Assembly: GCA_041481445.1 (NCBI GenBank) | Contig: JBGPBV010000023.1 | Span: forward strand, 1-62,107 | Length of the DNA stretch: 62,107 nt | Reading direction: 5' to 3' | Origin: AA29 sp041481445 | GTDB lineage: Bacteria; Acidobacteriota; Vicinamibacteria; Fen-336 | Notes under the pieces: model-generated | What the model was told of the DNA's origin: nothing | What the model saw: the letters and a program-made list of their open reading frames with translations, nothing else | The model's database searches: none | Program-made: the position numbers and the translations under genes | Part shown: positions 53,249-61,750 of the stretch, one piece after another | How positions within the stretch are numbered: position 1 is the first letter of the stretch | Layout of the letters: every line of letters begins with the position of its first letter

Positions 53249-54154
53249 ATGCCGCCCGCGCCGGCGCTCGCGCCGCCGCTCGCGGACGCCGCCGGCTACG
53301 ACGCCGTGGCCGCGCGCTACGCGCGCCTGGCCCGGCGCTACTCGAGGGAGCCGGCGGCGGCGCTGGTCGCGCGGGCCGGCCTCCGCCCGGGCGCGCGGGT
53401 GCTCGACGTCGGCACCGGCCCCGGGAACGTCGCGCTCGAAGCCGCCCGCGTCGTGGGCGCGTCCGGCCGCGTCCTCGGGGTGGACGTCTCGGGGGGCATG
53501 CTCGCCCAGGCCTGCGCGGCCGCCGAGGGGCTGGCCGTCGTGTCCTTCCGGGGCATGGCCGCGGAAGCGCTGGCCCTGCCGGACGGCTCCTTCGACGCCG
53601 CCCTTTCCCTCTATGCGATCGCGCACCTGGGCGACCCGGCGGCGGCCGTGCGCGAGATGCACCGCGTCCTGCGCCCCGGCGGCCGGCTCGTCCTGGGGCA
53701 GGGGAGCCGCGCGCCGCTCGGCTCGGTCGCGGGTCTTCGCCATCACGTCCGGCGCGTGCCCTTGCGGATCGCGCGATGGCGCGGCCGTTGCCTGGTGGTG
53801 CCCGACGATCTCGAGCGGCTTCTGGGCGCGGAGGGGGCCGGGCTGGACCAAGCACCGCACGTCCCCCCCCGACTCCTGACGTCACTGGTCCGGGCCGCGG
53901 GGTTCGTGGACGTGAGCACCACATGGGTAGGCCACGACGCGGTCGTCGACTCGCCCGAGGAAGGCTGGGACCTGGCCACGGCCTTCTCCACGCCCGCCCG
54001 GACCTGGCTGGCCGGGGCCGCCGCGGAGGCGCGCGAGAGGGTGCGCGCGCGGTTCCTGGCCGCGTGTGCCCGCGTCCAGTCCCGCGGCGGGCTCATCGTC
54101 CACCCGCAGGGAGCGCGGCTCGTGATGGCGCGGCGGGGCGGGGAAGGCCCCTGA
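53249..54154 (+). CDS. Class I SAM-dependent methyltransferase (UbiE-like)
   Basis: 301 residues; ATG 53249 follows the GT2 stop by two bases. Residues about 50-160 are a Rossmann methyltransferase core: VLDVGTGPGNVALEAA (motif I), LGVDVSGGMLAQA (acidic loop), FDAALSLYAIAHL (motif II), and EMHRVLRPGGRLVLG (motif III). The pattern is that of Methyltransf_11/UbiE proteins. The C-terminal part includes a probable substrate-binding region (LLTSLVRAAGFVDVSTTWVG). Within the operon it most likely methylates a sugar or a lipid-linked intermediate, but small-molecule targets cannot be ruled out. Confidence 0.9.
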   Translation: MPPAPALAPPLADAAGYDAVAARYARLARRYSREPAAALVARAGLRPGARVLDVGTGPGNVALEAARVVGASGRVLGVDVSGGMLAQACAAAEGLAVVSFRGMAAEALALPDGSFDAALSLYAIAHLGDPAAAVREMHRVLRPGGRLVLGQGSRAPLGSVAGLRHHVRRVPLRIARWRGRCLVVPDDLERLLGAEGAGLDQAPHVPPRLLTSLVRAAGFVDVSTTWVGHDAVVDSPEEGWDLATAFSTPARTWLAGAAAEARERVRARFLAACARVQSRGGLIVHPQGARLVMARRGGEGP

Positions 54155-55056
54155 GCGCGGCCGTCGAGCCGACCGTCTCGGTGGTGGTGCCGTCGGTGAG
54201 CGGGACCTCGTCCGTCCTCGACTGCCTGGCCGCCCTGGCCGACCAGGACGACGGAGCGGGCGCGGAAGTGGTCGTGGTGGACCGCGCGGGAGAGGCGGCG
54301 CGGGCGGCCATCCGCGACCGCTTCCCCGCCGTGCGGTTGATCGCGATGCCCGCGCGGGCGCCGCTGCCGGAGATGCGCGGACGCGGCGTAGCCGAAGCCC
54401 GCGGGCGCATGATCGCCGTCCTCGGCGAGCACCTCCGGCCGGGCCGTGCCTGGCTGCGCACGATCGGGGAGGCCCAGCGTGCCGGGCGCGAGGCGATCGG
54501 CGGGCCGATCGACAGCGGCCGGATCGGAGGCGCGGCCGAATGGGCCTTCTTCCTCTCCGAGTACGCGCCGTTCATGCCGCCGATGGCCTCCGGCCCCATC
54601 GCCGTCGTGGCCGGCAGCAACTGCGCGTACGCGCGGTCGGCCCTCGATCGCGTGGGCGCCCGTGGGGGAGAGGCCCTCTGGGACGGCGACCTCGCCGCGC
54701 GCCTGTCCGCGGCCGGGGTGGGCTTCGAGAGCGCGCCCGGCCTGGCCGCGCGCAGCGAGAAGCGGCTGGGCATCGTCCGGCTGCTGGCCCATCGTCATCA
54801 TTGCGCGCGCACTTTCGCCGCCCACCGCGTCGCCGGCTGGAGCCGGTGGAGGCGCCTGGCCTACGCCGCGGCCACGCCGCTCCTGCCCCCGCTGCTGGTG
54901 GCCCGGACGGTGCGGACGGTCGCCTCCAAGCGCCGGCACCTGCCCGCGCTCCTGCGCGCGCTGCCCCTGCTCCTCGCCGGGGCGGTGACCGGCGCGGCCG
55001 GCGAAGCCATGGGCGCGCTCGGCGGGGCCGGGCGCAGCCCCGGCCGCGTCGAATGA
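54151..55056 (+). CDS. GT2-like glycosyltransferase, apparent CTG start, altered DxD site
   Basis: 301 residues. No ATG, GTG or TTG lies near the first beta-strand (PTVSVVVPSV). The CTG at 54151 overlaps the preceding stop as CTGA, with GGGGAAGG just upstream, and starting there keeps the whole fold; GTG 54064 is an alternative with an 88-base overlap. The GT-A shape is seen in EVVVVDRAGEAARAAI and MRGRGVAEARGRM. Where DxD is expected the sequence is VLGEHLRPG, so metal binding may be changed. FFLSEYAPFMPP and AVVAGSNCAYARSAL match the next gene, a tandem paralogue. A C-terminal hydrophobic region (about 230-290) anchors it. Confidence 0.82.
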   Translation: MSAAVEPTVSVVVPSVSGTSSVLDCLAALADQDDGAGAEVVVVDRAGEAARAAIRDRFPAVRLIAMPARAPLPEMRGRGVAEARGRMIAVLGEHLRPGRAWLRTIGEAQRAGREAIGGPIDSGRIGGAAEWAFFLSEYAPFMPPMASGPIAVVAGSNCAYARSALDRVGARGGEALWDGDLAARLSAAGVGFESAPGLAARSEKRLGIVRLLAHRHHCARTFAAHRVAGWSRWRRLAYAAATPLLPPLLVARTVRTVASKRRHLPALLRALPLLLAGAVTGAAGEAMGALGGAGRSPGRVE

Positions 55057-55955
55057 CGCCCGCGGGCGGTGGACCCCGCGCGGCCAGCGTGGTGGTGGCC
55101 TCGTTCTCGGGAGACGAGGCCCTCTGTTCCTGCCTGGACAGCCTGGAGCCCGCGCACGGCGATGCGGAGGTGGTCGTGGCCGGCGCCTTCGATCCGGCGC
55201 GGGTGGAGACCCTGCGCCGGCGCTACGGGTGGGCGGCCTTCGTGGCCGCGCCGCCGGGGACGAGCGTGTTCGAGCTCCGCGCGCTCGGGCTACGGCAGGC
55301 GTCCGGGGGCGTGGTGGCGCTCCTCGAGGACCACTGCGTGGTGCCGCCGGGCTGGCTGTCCGCCCTGCGGGCGGGCGCGGAGTCGGGCGAGCCGCACTTC
55401 GCGGGAGGCGCGGTGGAGAGCGGCCTGGTCTCGTCCCTCCGGGCCTGGGCCCTCTACCTCGTCGAGTACGGCGCGCTCATGCCGCCCGTCCGCGACGGCG
55501 CCCGTGCCCTGCTCGCCGTCAACGCCGCCTATCCCCGCGCGGCCCTGCAGGCCTGCCGCCCGGTGTGGGAGCAGGGCTTCCACGACAACGAGGTGCACGA
55601 CGCGCTCCGGGCCTCCGGCCATCGGCCTCGCGTGGCCGCCGAGGCCACCGTCCGGAGCCACCTGCGCTTCCCCCTGGGCCGCGCCGCCGGGCACCTCTTC
55701 GCGGGCGGGCGTCGCTTCGGCGCGTATCGCCGGCGGCGGTGGAGCGCGGCCGAGCGCCTCGCGCGCATCCTGGCCGCCCCCCTGGTGCCGGTCACGATGC
55801 TGGTCCGGATCTTCGGGCGCGTCCTGGCACGTCGTCCTGGTACGCTGCCCCGCGTGGTGCTCGCCCTTCCTCACCTGGCCTGCCTGCTCGCCGCCTGGTC
55901 CGCGGGCGAGCTCGTGGGCCACCTGACCCCGGCGCCGCGCGGGGTGGCGCCTTGA
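55053..55955 (+). CDS. GT2-like glycosyltransferase, tandem paralogue of the preceding gene
   Basis: 300 residues from ATG 55053 (ATGA overlap). GT-A fold with ASVVVASFSGDEALCSCL, EVVVAGAFDP and the acidic site LLEDHCVVPPGW. LYLVEYGALMPPVRDGA and LLAVNAAYPRAAL match the preceding enzyme. HDNEVHDALRASGHR precedes a basic region and hydrophobic helices near residues 225-290. It ends in TTGA shared with the start of the next gene. Likely acts with its paralogue on related steps of glycan assembly; sugar unknown. Confidence 0.85.
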   Translation: MTPAGGGPRAASVVVASFSGDEALCSCLDSLEPAHGDAEVVVAGAFDPARVETLRRRYGWAAFVAAPPGTSVFELRALGLRQASGGVVALLEDHCVVPPGWLSALRAGAESGEPHFAGGAVESGLVSSLRAWALYLVEYGALMPPVRDGARALLAVNAAYPRAALQACRPVWEQGFHDNEVHDALRASGHRPRVAAEATVRSHLRFPLGRAAGHLFAGGRRFGAYRRRRWSAAERLARILAAPLVPVTMLVRIFGRVLARRPGTLPRVVLALPHLACLLAAWSAGELVGHLTPAPRGVAP

Positions 55956-57112
55956 AGCTGGGCATCGACGCCTGCTGCTGGTCCAACCGGCGTGGCTTCG
56001 GGCGGTTCACGCGCGAGCTGATCGCCCACATGGTCGCGGAAGCGGGCGGACACGAGGTGACGCTCGTCGTGGACCGGGCGACCGCCGACCATTGGGTGCC
56101 GCCGGAGAGGGCGCAGGTCGAGGTCGTGGCCACCGTCGAGGCCCCGACGCGGGCCGCGTCCGCCCGCGGCGCCCGCTCGCCCGCCGACCTCTTTCGTCTC
56201 TCGCGGGCGGCCGCCCGCCACGCCTTCGACGTCTTCTTCTTTCCGGCCGTGTACTCGTTCTACCCGCTGCTGCGCCGGGTCCCCACCGTGATCACCTTCC
56301 ACGACGCCATCGCCGAGCGCTACGGCGAGCTCGTGTTCCCCGGGCGCTGGCCGCGCCTGCTCTGGGACGTCAAGACGTGGCTGGCCCGCCGGCAGGCCGA
56401 CCTCATCCTCACCGTGTCCGGCGACGCGCGGGACGAGATCGTGCGCTGCTTCGGCGACCCCTCCCGGGTGCGTGTCATCGGAGAGGCGGCGGGAGATCAG
56501 TTCCGGCCGGTCGACGACCCCGAGTCCGTGCGCGGCGTGCGGCGGCGCTACGGGCTGCCCGAAGACGTGCCGCTCCTGCTTCACGTCGGGGGCCTCAGCC
56601 CGCACAAGAACCTCCGCCGCCTGCTGGAGGCGCTGGAGGGGCTGGGTCCCGACCGCCCCTGGCACCTCGCGCTGGTCGGCAACGACACCGGCTTCCACAC
56701 GGAGATCGGGGCGGTACGCCGGGACGTCCGGCGCCGGGCGCTCCAGGACCGCGTGACCCTCACGGGCGAGGTCCCCGACGCCGATCTGGTGGCCCTCTAC
56801 AGCGCGGCCACCGTCCTCGTCCTCCCATCCCTCGCCGAGGGGTTCGGCCTCCCCGCGGTGGAAGCCATGGCCTGCGGCCTGCCCGTCGTGGCCAGCCGCC
56901 GTGGCTCGCTGCCCGAGGTGCTGGCGGAGGCCGCCGTCTACTTCGACCCCCTCGCTCCCTCCGAGATCGCCGCCGCCCTCACGCGCGTCCTCGGGGACGG
57001 CGCGCTGCGCCGCCGGCTCCGTCTGCAGGGCCTGGAGCGCGCCCGGGCGTTCTCCTGGAAGGCGGCCGCGCGGGCCGCCCTCGGCGTCTGCGAGGAGGCG
57101 GCGCATGCCTGA
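55952..57112 (+). CDS. GT4 glycosyltransferase (TTG start)
   Basis: 386 residues from TTG 55952, overlapping the previous stop as TTGA. GT-B fold: GIDACCWSNRRGFGRFTREL at the start, ITFHDAI in the N-domain, LHVGGLSPHKNLRRLLEAL after the linker, and EGFGLPAVEAMACGLPVV with the E-x7-E motif that binds the nucleotide sugar. This is the group of retaining mannosyl/rhamnosyl/glucosyl transferases (PF00534). Cytoplasmic, probably peripheral on the membrane. The exact donor cannot be told. Overlaps the next gene by 8 bases. Confidence 0.93.
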   Translation: MKLGIDACCWSNRRGFGRFTRELIAHMVAEAGGHEVTLVVDRATADHWVPPERAQVEVVATVEAPTRAASARGARSPADLFRLSRAAARHAFDVFFFPAVYSFYPLLRRVPTVITFHDAIAERYGELVFPGRWPRLLWDVKTWLARRQADLILTVSGDARDEIVRCFGDPSRVRVIGEAAGDQFRPVDDPESVRGVRRRYGLPEDVPLLLHVGGLSPHKNLRRLLEALEGLGPDRPWHLALVGNDTGFHTEIGAVRRDVRRRALQDRVTLTGEVPDADLVALYSAATVLVLPSLAEGFGLPAVEAMACGLPVVASRRGSLPEVLAEAAVYFDPLAPSEIAAALTRVLGDGALRRRLRLQGLERARAFSWKAAARAALGVCEEAAHA

Positions 57113-58391
57113 GCGCGGCCTCCGCTTCTGCATGGTCACCACGTTCTATCCGCCGCATCACTTCGGCGGGGACGGCGTGTTCGTGCACCGCCTGGCCCAG
57201 GCCCTGGCCGAGGACGGGCACACCGTCGACGTCGTCCACTCCGTCGACGCCTATCGGCTCCAGGCGCGGGGCGAGCCGGCCCTCGGGTTCGAGGACCATC
57301 CGCGCGTGCGGCGCCACCCGATCGCCACGCGCCATCCCCGCCTCTTCGCGGCCCTGAGCCACCAGGCCGGCGGCCCCGCCGCCTACGCCCGGCAGCTCCG
57401 CGACGTCCTCGAGCGCGACTACGACGTCATCCACTACCACAACGTGTCCCTGGCCGGCGGCCCCGGCGTGCTCCATCTCGGCCGCGCACGCAAGCTCTAC
57501 ACCGCCCACGAGTACTGGCTGGTCTGCCCCACGCACGTGCTGTTCGCGTTCGACCGCGCCGCCTGCACCGAGCGGCGCTGCCTGCCCTGCCTGGCCGCCC
57601 ACCACCGCCTGCCCCAGGCCTGGCGCTACACCGACCGCCTGGCCCGCGCGCTCGAGAACGTGGACGAGCTGCTCATGCCGTCGCGGTTTGCGATGGAGCG
57701 CCACCGCGCGGATGGCATCGACCGGCCCATGGTCCGGCTCGCCCACTTCGTGCCCGACGCCATCCGGGAGCCCCTTCCCGCCGGCACGCACCGGGAGCCC
57801 GGCCGGCCGTTCTTCCTCTATGCCGGTCGCCTGGAGCGCCTCAAGGGCGTGCAGGACCTCATCGCCATGTTCGCGCGCGGCCGCGACGCCGACCTCCTGA
57901 TCGCGGGAGACGGGTCCTTCCGCGCCCGCCTGGAGGAGATGGCGCGCGCCTTGCCGCACGTACGGTTCCTGGGCGCCGTTCACCCCGCGACGATGGGGGA
58001 CCTCTACCGCCGCGCGGTGGCCCTGCTCGTCCCGTCCCTCTGCTACGAGACCTTCGGCCTGGCCGCGGCGGAGGCAATGAGCCACGGCACGCCGGTGATC
58101 GTCCGCCGCATCGGGGCCCTGACCGAGATGGTCGAGGAGAGCGGAGGGGGATACTCGTTCGAGACGATCGAGGAGTGCCGGGAGGCCATGGACCGCTTGC
58201 GGACGAGCCCCGACCTGCGCGCGTCGCTCGGCCGGCGCGGCCGCGCCGCCGCCCGCGAGCGCTGGTCACGCGAGGTCCACCTGCGCCGCTACCTCGGCCT
58301 CGTGCGCGGGCTGGGCGCGGGCGAGGGCGCCTCCGCCCAGGACGAGGCCCCTCGCGCCCCCGCCGCCACCGACGTCGCCGTGGGCGCCTGA
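57105..58391 (+). CDS. GT4 glycosyltransferase with cysteine cluster
   Basis: 428 residues from ATG 57105, with GAGGAGG upstream. FCMVTTFYPPHHFGGDGVFVHRLAQAL opens the N-domain, and YDVIHYHNVSLAGG follows. C-domain FFLYAGRLERLKGVQDLI and ETFGLAAAEAMSHGTPVIV carries E-x7-E. A CTERRCLPCLAAHH cluster near residue 160 is seen in a subset of GT4 enzymes and may bind a metal or have a structural role. The last 25 residues are a disordered Ala/Pro tail. Second GT4 in a row, again overlapping its neighbour, so a successive sugar addition is likely. Confidence 0.92.
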   Translation: MPERGLRFCMVTTFYPPHHFGGDGVFVHRLAQALAEDGHTVDVVHSVDAYRLQARGEPALGFEDHPRVRRHPIATRHPRLFAALSHQAGGPAAYARQLRDVLERDYDVIHYHNVSLAGGPGVLHLGRARKLYTAHEYWLVCPTHVLFAFDRAACTERRCLPCLAAHHRLPQAWRYTDRLARALENVDELLMPSRFAMERHRADGIDRPMVRLAHFVPDAIREPLPAGTHREPGRPFFLYAGRLERLKGVQDLIAMFARGRDADLLIAGDGSFRARLEEMARALPHVRFLGAVHPATMGDLYRRAVALLVPSLCYETFGLAAAEAMSHGTPVIVRRIGALTEMVEESGGGYSFETIEECREAMDRLRTSPDLRASLGRRGRAAARERWSREVHLRRYLGLVRGLGAGEGASAQDEAPRAPAATDVAVGA

Positions 58392-58398
58392 GGGACGG

Positions 58399-59178
58399 TT
58401 GCGGGAGAGGGTGCCGATCCTCACCTACCACTCGCTCGACAGGAGCGGCTCCGTGATCTCGGTGGCCCCCGACCTCTTCCGTGCCCACGTCCGCGGCCTG
58501 CGCGCACGGGGCTTCCGCGGAGTCGCCCTGGGGGAGGTCCTCGACGCCTGGGCGAGCGGACGCGAGCTGTCCGCCCGCACCGTCGCCCTCACCTTCGACG
58601 ACGGCTTCGCCAGCGTGCGCGAGGTCGCGGCCCCGCTGCTGGAGGAGGCCGGCTTCCGCGCGACCGTGTTCGTGGTGGCGGGCCATCTCGGTGGACGCAA
58701 CGACTGGCCCACCCAGGGGCGCGGCGTGCCCGTACTACCGCTCCTGTCGGTGGCAGACCTGCGCGCGCTCGCCGCTTCCGGCTTCGAGATCGGCGCCCAC
58801 GGGGTCACCCACGCGCCGCTCGATCGCCTGGAGGAGGCCGCCGTGGAGGAGGAAGTCGCGGGGGCGCGGCGGCGCCTGGAGGACGCGACGGGCGGGTCGG
58901 TGCGCGTCTTCGCCTATCCCGACGGGCGCGCGGACGCGCGCGCGCGCCGGATCGCGGCCGCCCACTATCGCGGGGCCTGCTCGACGGAGCTGCGGGCGGC
59001 GGGACCGGGCGACCCTCGCGAATGGCTGCCGCGCCTCGACGCCTATTACCTGCGCGCCCGCGTGCCCTTCCGGCTCCTGGGTACGGGATGGGGTGCCGCC
59101 TACGTCGGCGCCCGGCGCCTGGGGCGTGCCGCGCGCACCGCCCTCCGTCCGATCGCGGGGAGCCTCCTCGCTTCGTGA
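58399..59178 (+). CDS. Polysaccharide deacetylase (NodB homology, CE4)
   Basis: 259 residues from TTG 58399; GTG 58411 four codons later is equally possible. The NodB domain shows PILTYHSL, VALTFDDGFASV (metal-binding Asp-Asp) and GAHGVTHAPL (the two histidines), then VFAYPDGR. These are the parts of the CE4 metal site. It should remove N- or O-acetyl groups from a glycan chain. No signal peptide is visible, so action on a cytoplasmic lipid-linked intermediate is more likely than on finished polymer. Overlaps the next gene by GTGA. Confidence 0.9.
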   Translation: MRERVPILTYHSLDRSGSVISVAPDLFRAHVRGLRARGFRGVALGEVLDAWASGRELSARTVALTFDDGFASVREVAAPLLEEAGFRATVFVVAGHLGGRNDWPTQGRGVPVLPLLSVADLRALAASGFEIGAHGVTHAPLDRLEEAAVEEEVAGARRRLEDATGGSVRVFAYPDGRADARARRIAAAHYRGACSTELRAAGPGDPREWLPRLDAYYLRARVPFRLLGTGWGAAYVGARRLGRAARTALRPIAGSLLAS

Positions 59179-60221
59179 AGAAGGTCCGGATCGCGCTGGC
59201 GGGTCTGGGAGCGGCCGCGCGGCGGATCCACCTGCCCGCCTACGCCGGGCTGCCGGAGGTGGAGGTCGTGGGCGGCGCCGACCCCGCGGTGACGGAGGGC
59301 GCGCTGCCGTTTCCCGTCTTCTCCTCCGTGGATCGGATGCTCGGGAGCGTGCGCGCGGACGTGCTGGCGGTGCTCACGCCTCCCGACACCCACGCCGCCC
59401 TGGCCGCCCTCGGCCTCCGCGCGGGCTGCCACGTCCTGTGCGAGAAGCCGGTGACCTCCCGCCTCGAGGAGGCGGACGCGCTCTGTGCGCTGTCCCGCGA
59501 GACCTCCCGCTCCGTCGTGGTCAACCAGCAGTACCGGTTCATGCGGATCCACGAGGCGGCGCGCGGCGCGATCGGGCAGCCCGACTTCGGTGAGCTCGTG
59601 TTCCTGGCCGCCGAGCAGACGTTCCTCGTCACCCCGGAGACGGAAGCGGGCTGGCGCGGGCACGCGGAGGCGCGCACGGGCGCGGAGTTCGGGATCCACG
59701 TGCTCGACCTCGTCCGGTACTTCTTCGGGGAGGAACCGGCCGCCGTCACCGCCTGCATGCCGCGCCCGCGGGGGACGGAGGGACGGGACCTTCTCGACCT
59801 CGTCCGGCTCGACTTCCCGGGCGAGCGCGTGGCCCAGGTCACCCTCGACCGCCTCTGCCGCGGCCGCCATCGCTATCTCCGCCTGCGCCTCGACGGGACG
59901 GCAGGGTGCATCGAGACGCGGCTGGGCGGCGGCGTCGAGCTCGTGGCCGGGATCGCAGGCGGGCGCCGGCGCCCGTACCTCGGCCTCGACGTCTCCTACG
60001 GCGGTCGGGCGCGGCTCTATCACGGCGAGCGGTTCCGCAAGATCGCCTCCGATCCGCTCGACCTGTTCGCGGCGGCCACCCGCCGGCTGCTGGAGGCGGC
60101 CCTGGGGGCGTGGGAGCGCGGCGAGACACCGCCCTGCGAAATCCACGACAATCGGCGCAGCCTGGCCCTGGTGGTGGCCGCCTATGAATCCAGCCGGCGT
60201 CGGCAGACGGTGAGCCTGTGA
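59175..60221 (+). CDS. Gfo/Idh/MocA-family sugar oxidoreductase (first of two)
   Basis: 348 residues from GTG 59175. Rossmann start RIALAGLGAAARRIHLPAY, in which the usual third glycine of the GxGxxG run is replaced by alanines; later VLTPPDTHAALA and the conserved CEKPVT (Lys of the EKP motif). The substrate domain has GAEFGIHVLDLVRYFFGE with the histidine used for catalysis in the family. It probably oxidises or reduces a nucleotide-activated sugar or inositol-like substrate using NAD(P). Tandem with a second family member (GTGA overlap), which suggests two steps of sugar-nucleotide synthesis. Confidence 0.9.
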   Translation: MKKVRIALAGLGAAARRIHLPAYAGLPEVEVVGGADPAVTEGALPFPVFSSVDRMLGSVRADVLAVLTPPDTHAALAALGLRAGCHVLCEKPVTSRLEEADALCALSRETSRSVVVNQQYRFMRIHEAARGAIGQPDFGELVFLAAEQTFLVTPETEAGWRGHAEARTGAEFGIHVLDLVRYFFGEEPAAVTACMPRPRGTEGRDLLDLVRLDFPGERVAQVTLDRLCRGRHRYLRLRLDGTAGCIETRLGGGVELVAGIAGGRRRPYLGLDVSYGGRARLYHGERFRKIASDPLDLFAAATRRLLEAALGAWERGETPPCEIHDNRRSLALVVAAYESSRRRQTVSL

Positions 60222-61210
60222 CGCGCGGCCGCCCGGAGGTCGCGGTGGTGGGGGCCGGCCTCATGGGCCGCTGGCACGCGGAGTACGCGCGGGCGGCGGG
60301 GGGGCGCGTAGTGGCCGTCGTCGACCGCGACGAAGCGCGGGCGGAGGCCCTGGCCCGCCGGTTCAGGGGCGCGGTCGCGTTCCGGGACCTCGACGAGTGC
60401 CTGGCCACCACGACCGCCTCCGTGCTGCACGTCTGCACGGACGGCGATCACGCCGAGCTGGCCGACCGCGCACTGGTCGCGGGCCGGCACGCCATCGTGG
60501 AGAAGCCGGTGGTGCGGACGGCGGAGGAGGCGCGGCGGCTGGTGGACATGGCCACCAAGCTGCGCCTCGTGCTCTGCCCGGTCCATCAGTTCGCGTTCCA
60601 GCACGGCTTCGGGCGCGTCCTGGCCCAGCGGGACCGACTGGGCGAGATCGTCCGCATCGAGGGCGCGGTGTGCACGGCGGGCGGAGACGACCTGGACCCC
60701 CCGCAGCGCCGCGAGGTCCTGATCGGAATCGTCCCGCACTTCGTCGCCCTCTTCCGGGCCCTGGTCGGCCCCATCTCGGCCATGACCTGGCACATCGACG
60801 GCCTGACCTCGGACGACCTCGCGCTGGTCACGCACGCGGGTCTCACGCAGCTCAGCCTCTTCGTCAGCCTGCGCGGCCGGCCCCCGCGGAACGAGCTCCT
60901 GGTGGTCGGCACCGAGCGCTCGGCGCGCGTGGACCTGTTCCACGGCCACCACGTCTGGGAGGCGGGAGGGCTCACGCGCGGCGCCAAGGCGGCCGCGCCC
61001 TTCCGCCGGGGCGCGCTGAGCCTCTCGCAGGCGGCGCTGAACCTGGCCGGCCGTGCGCTGGCCCGCGAGCCGGCCTTCCCGGGGCTGCGCACGCTGATCG
61101 CGGCCGCCTATCGGGCGGTGCGCCAGGGCGGTCCGCCGCCGGTGCCGCCGCAGGAGATCGTGGAGGCGGCGGAGCTGATGGAGCGCCTGGCCAAGTCAGC
61201 GCGAGGCTGA
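60218..61210 (+). CDS. Gfo/Idh/MocA-family sugar oxidoreductase (second of two)
   Basis: 330 residues from GTG 60218. EVAVVGAGLMGRWHAEYARAA has the full GxGxxG, followed by VVDRDEARAEALARRF, VLHVCTDGDHAELA and IVEKPVV (EKP motif). PVHQFAFQHGFGR and IVPHFVALFRALVGP lie where substrate and catalytic histidine are expected. It differs from the first copy in length and in the second domain, so the two are diverged rather than a recent duplication. Its end overlaps the convergent methyltransferase gene by 15 bases (61196-61210). Confidence 0.9.
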   Translation: MTRGRPEVAVVGAGLMGRWHAEYARAAGGRVVAVVDRDEARAEALARRFRGAVAFRDLDECLATTTASVLHVCTDGDHAELADRALVAGRHAIVEKPVVRTAEEARRLVDMATKLRLVLCPVHQFAFQHGFGRVLAQRDRLGEIVRIEGAVCTAGGDDLDPPQRREVLIGIVPHFVALFRALVGPISAMTWHIDGLTSDDLALVTHAGLTQLSLFVSLRGRPPRNELLVVGTERSARVDLFHGHHVWEAGGLTRGAKAAAPFRRGALSLSQAALNLAGRALAREPAFPGLRTLIAAAYRAVRQGGPPPVPPQEIVEAAELMERLAKSARG

Positions 61211-61750
61211 GCGGACGGCCGCCGCGCCGTACTTCTCCTCGAGCCACCAGGGCAGGTAGGCGCGGACGGGGCGCGCCCGCTTCTTCTCGCAGGTGAAGCG
61301 CCAGGCGTCGGCGAACTCCAGGAGGCGCAGTCCGCGCGTGGCCACGATGCAGAGCCCGGCCAGCAGGCGGCTGTCGCGGTAGCGGACGCCTTCGGGGTCC
61401 ACGCGCACGTGATCGAAGTAGCCGGACAGGATCTCGCGCCAGAGCTTGAGGTCGGCCAGGAAGGCATGGCTGCGATCGAGGTGGGCCGCCCACGACCACA
61501 GGGACGGCACTCGCATGACGAACCGGCCGTCCGCGCCCAGGACGCGATGGACCTCGTCGAGGACCGAGTAGGGGTCCGCGAAGTGCTCGAGGAGCGACGA
61601 GGCGCGCACGAGCTCGGCCGCACCGTCCACGAACGGAAGAGCGATCACGTCCGCCACCACGTCCACGCCGGACACGGACCGGCGGTCCACGTTGACGTGG
61701 CCGGGCAGGGGCTCGTTCCCCGATCCAAGGTTCAATCGCGCGCCCGTCAG
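61196..61750 (-). CDS. SAM-dependent methyltransferase, apparent CTG start
   Basis: 184 residues from CTG 61750, which overlaps the flippase stop as CTGA and has GGAGG four bases upstream; TTG 61735, five codons later, is the alternative. RLNLGSGNEPLPGHVNVD is the motif I type of the methyltransferases found in glycan loci, with VDVVADVIALPFVDGAAELV, SSLLEHFADPYSVLDEVHRVL and GRFVMRVPSLW following. At 184 residues it is short, with a basic C-terminus (KKRARPVRAYLPWWLEEKYG). Its target is probably a sugar or polyprenyl intermediate. Leftward and coupled to the flippase gene. Confidence 0.85.
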   Translation of the reverse strand: MTGARLNLGSGNEPLPGHVNVDRRSVSGVDVVADVIALPFVDGAAELVRASSLLEHFADPYSVLDEVHRVLGADGRFVMRVPSLWSWAAHLDRSHAFLADLKLWREILSGYFDHVRVDPEGVRYRDSRLLAGLCIVATRGLRLLEFADAWRFTCEKKRARPVRAYLPWWLEEKYGAAAVRSASR

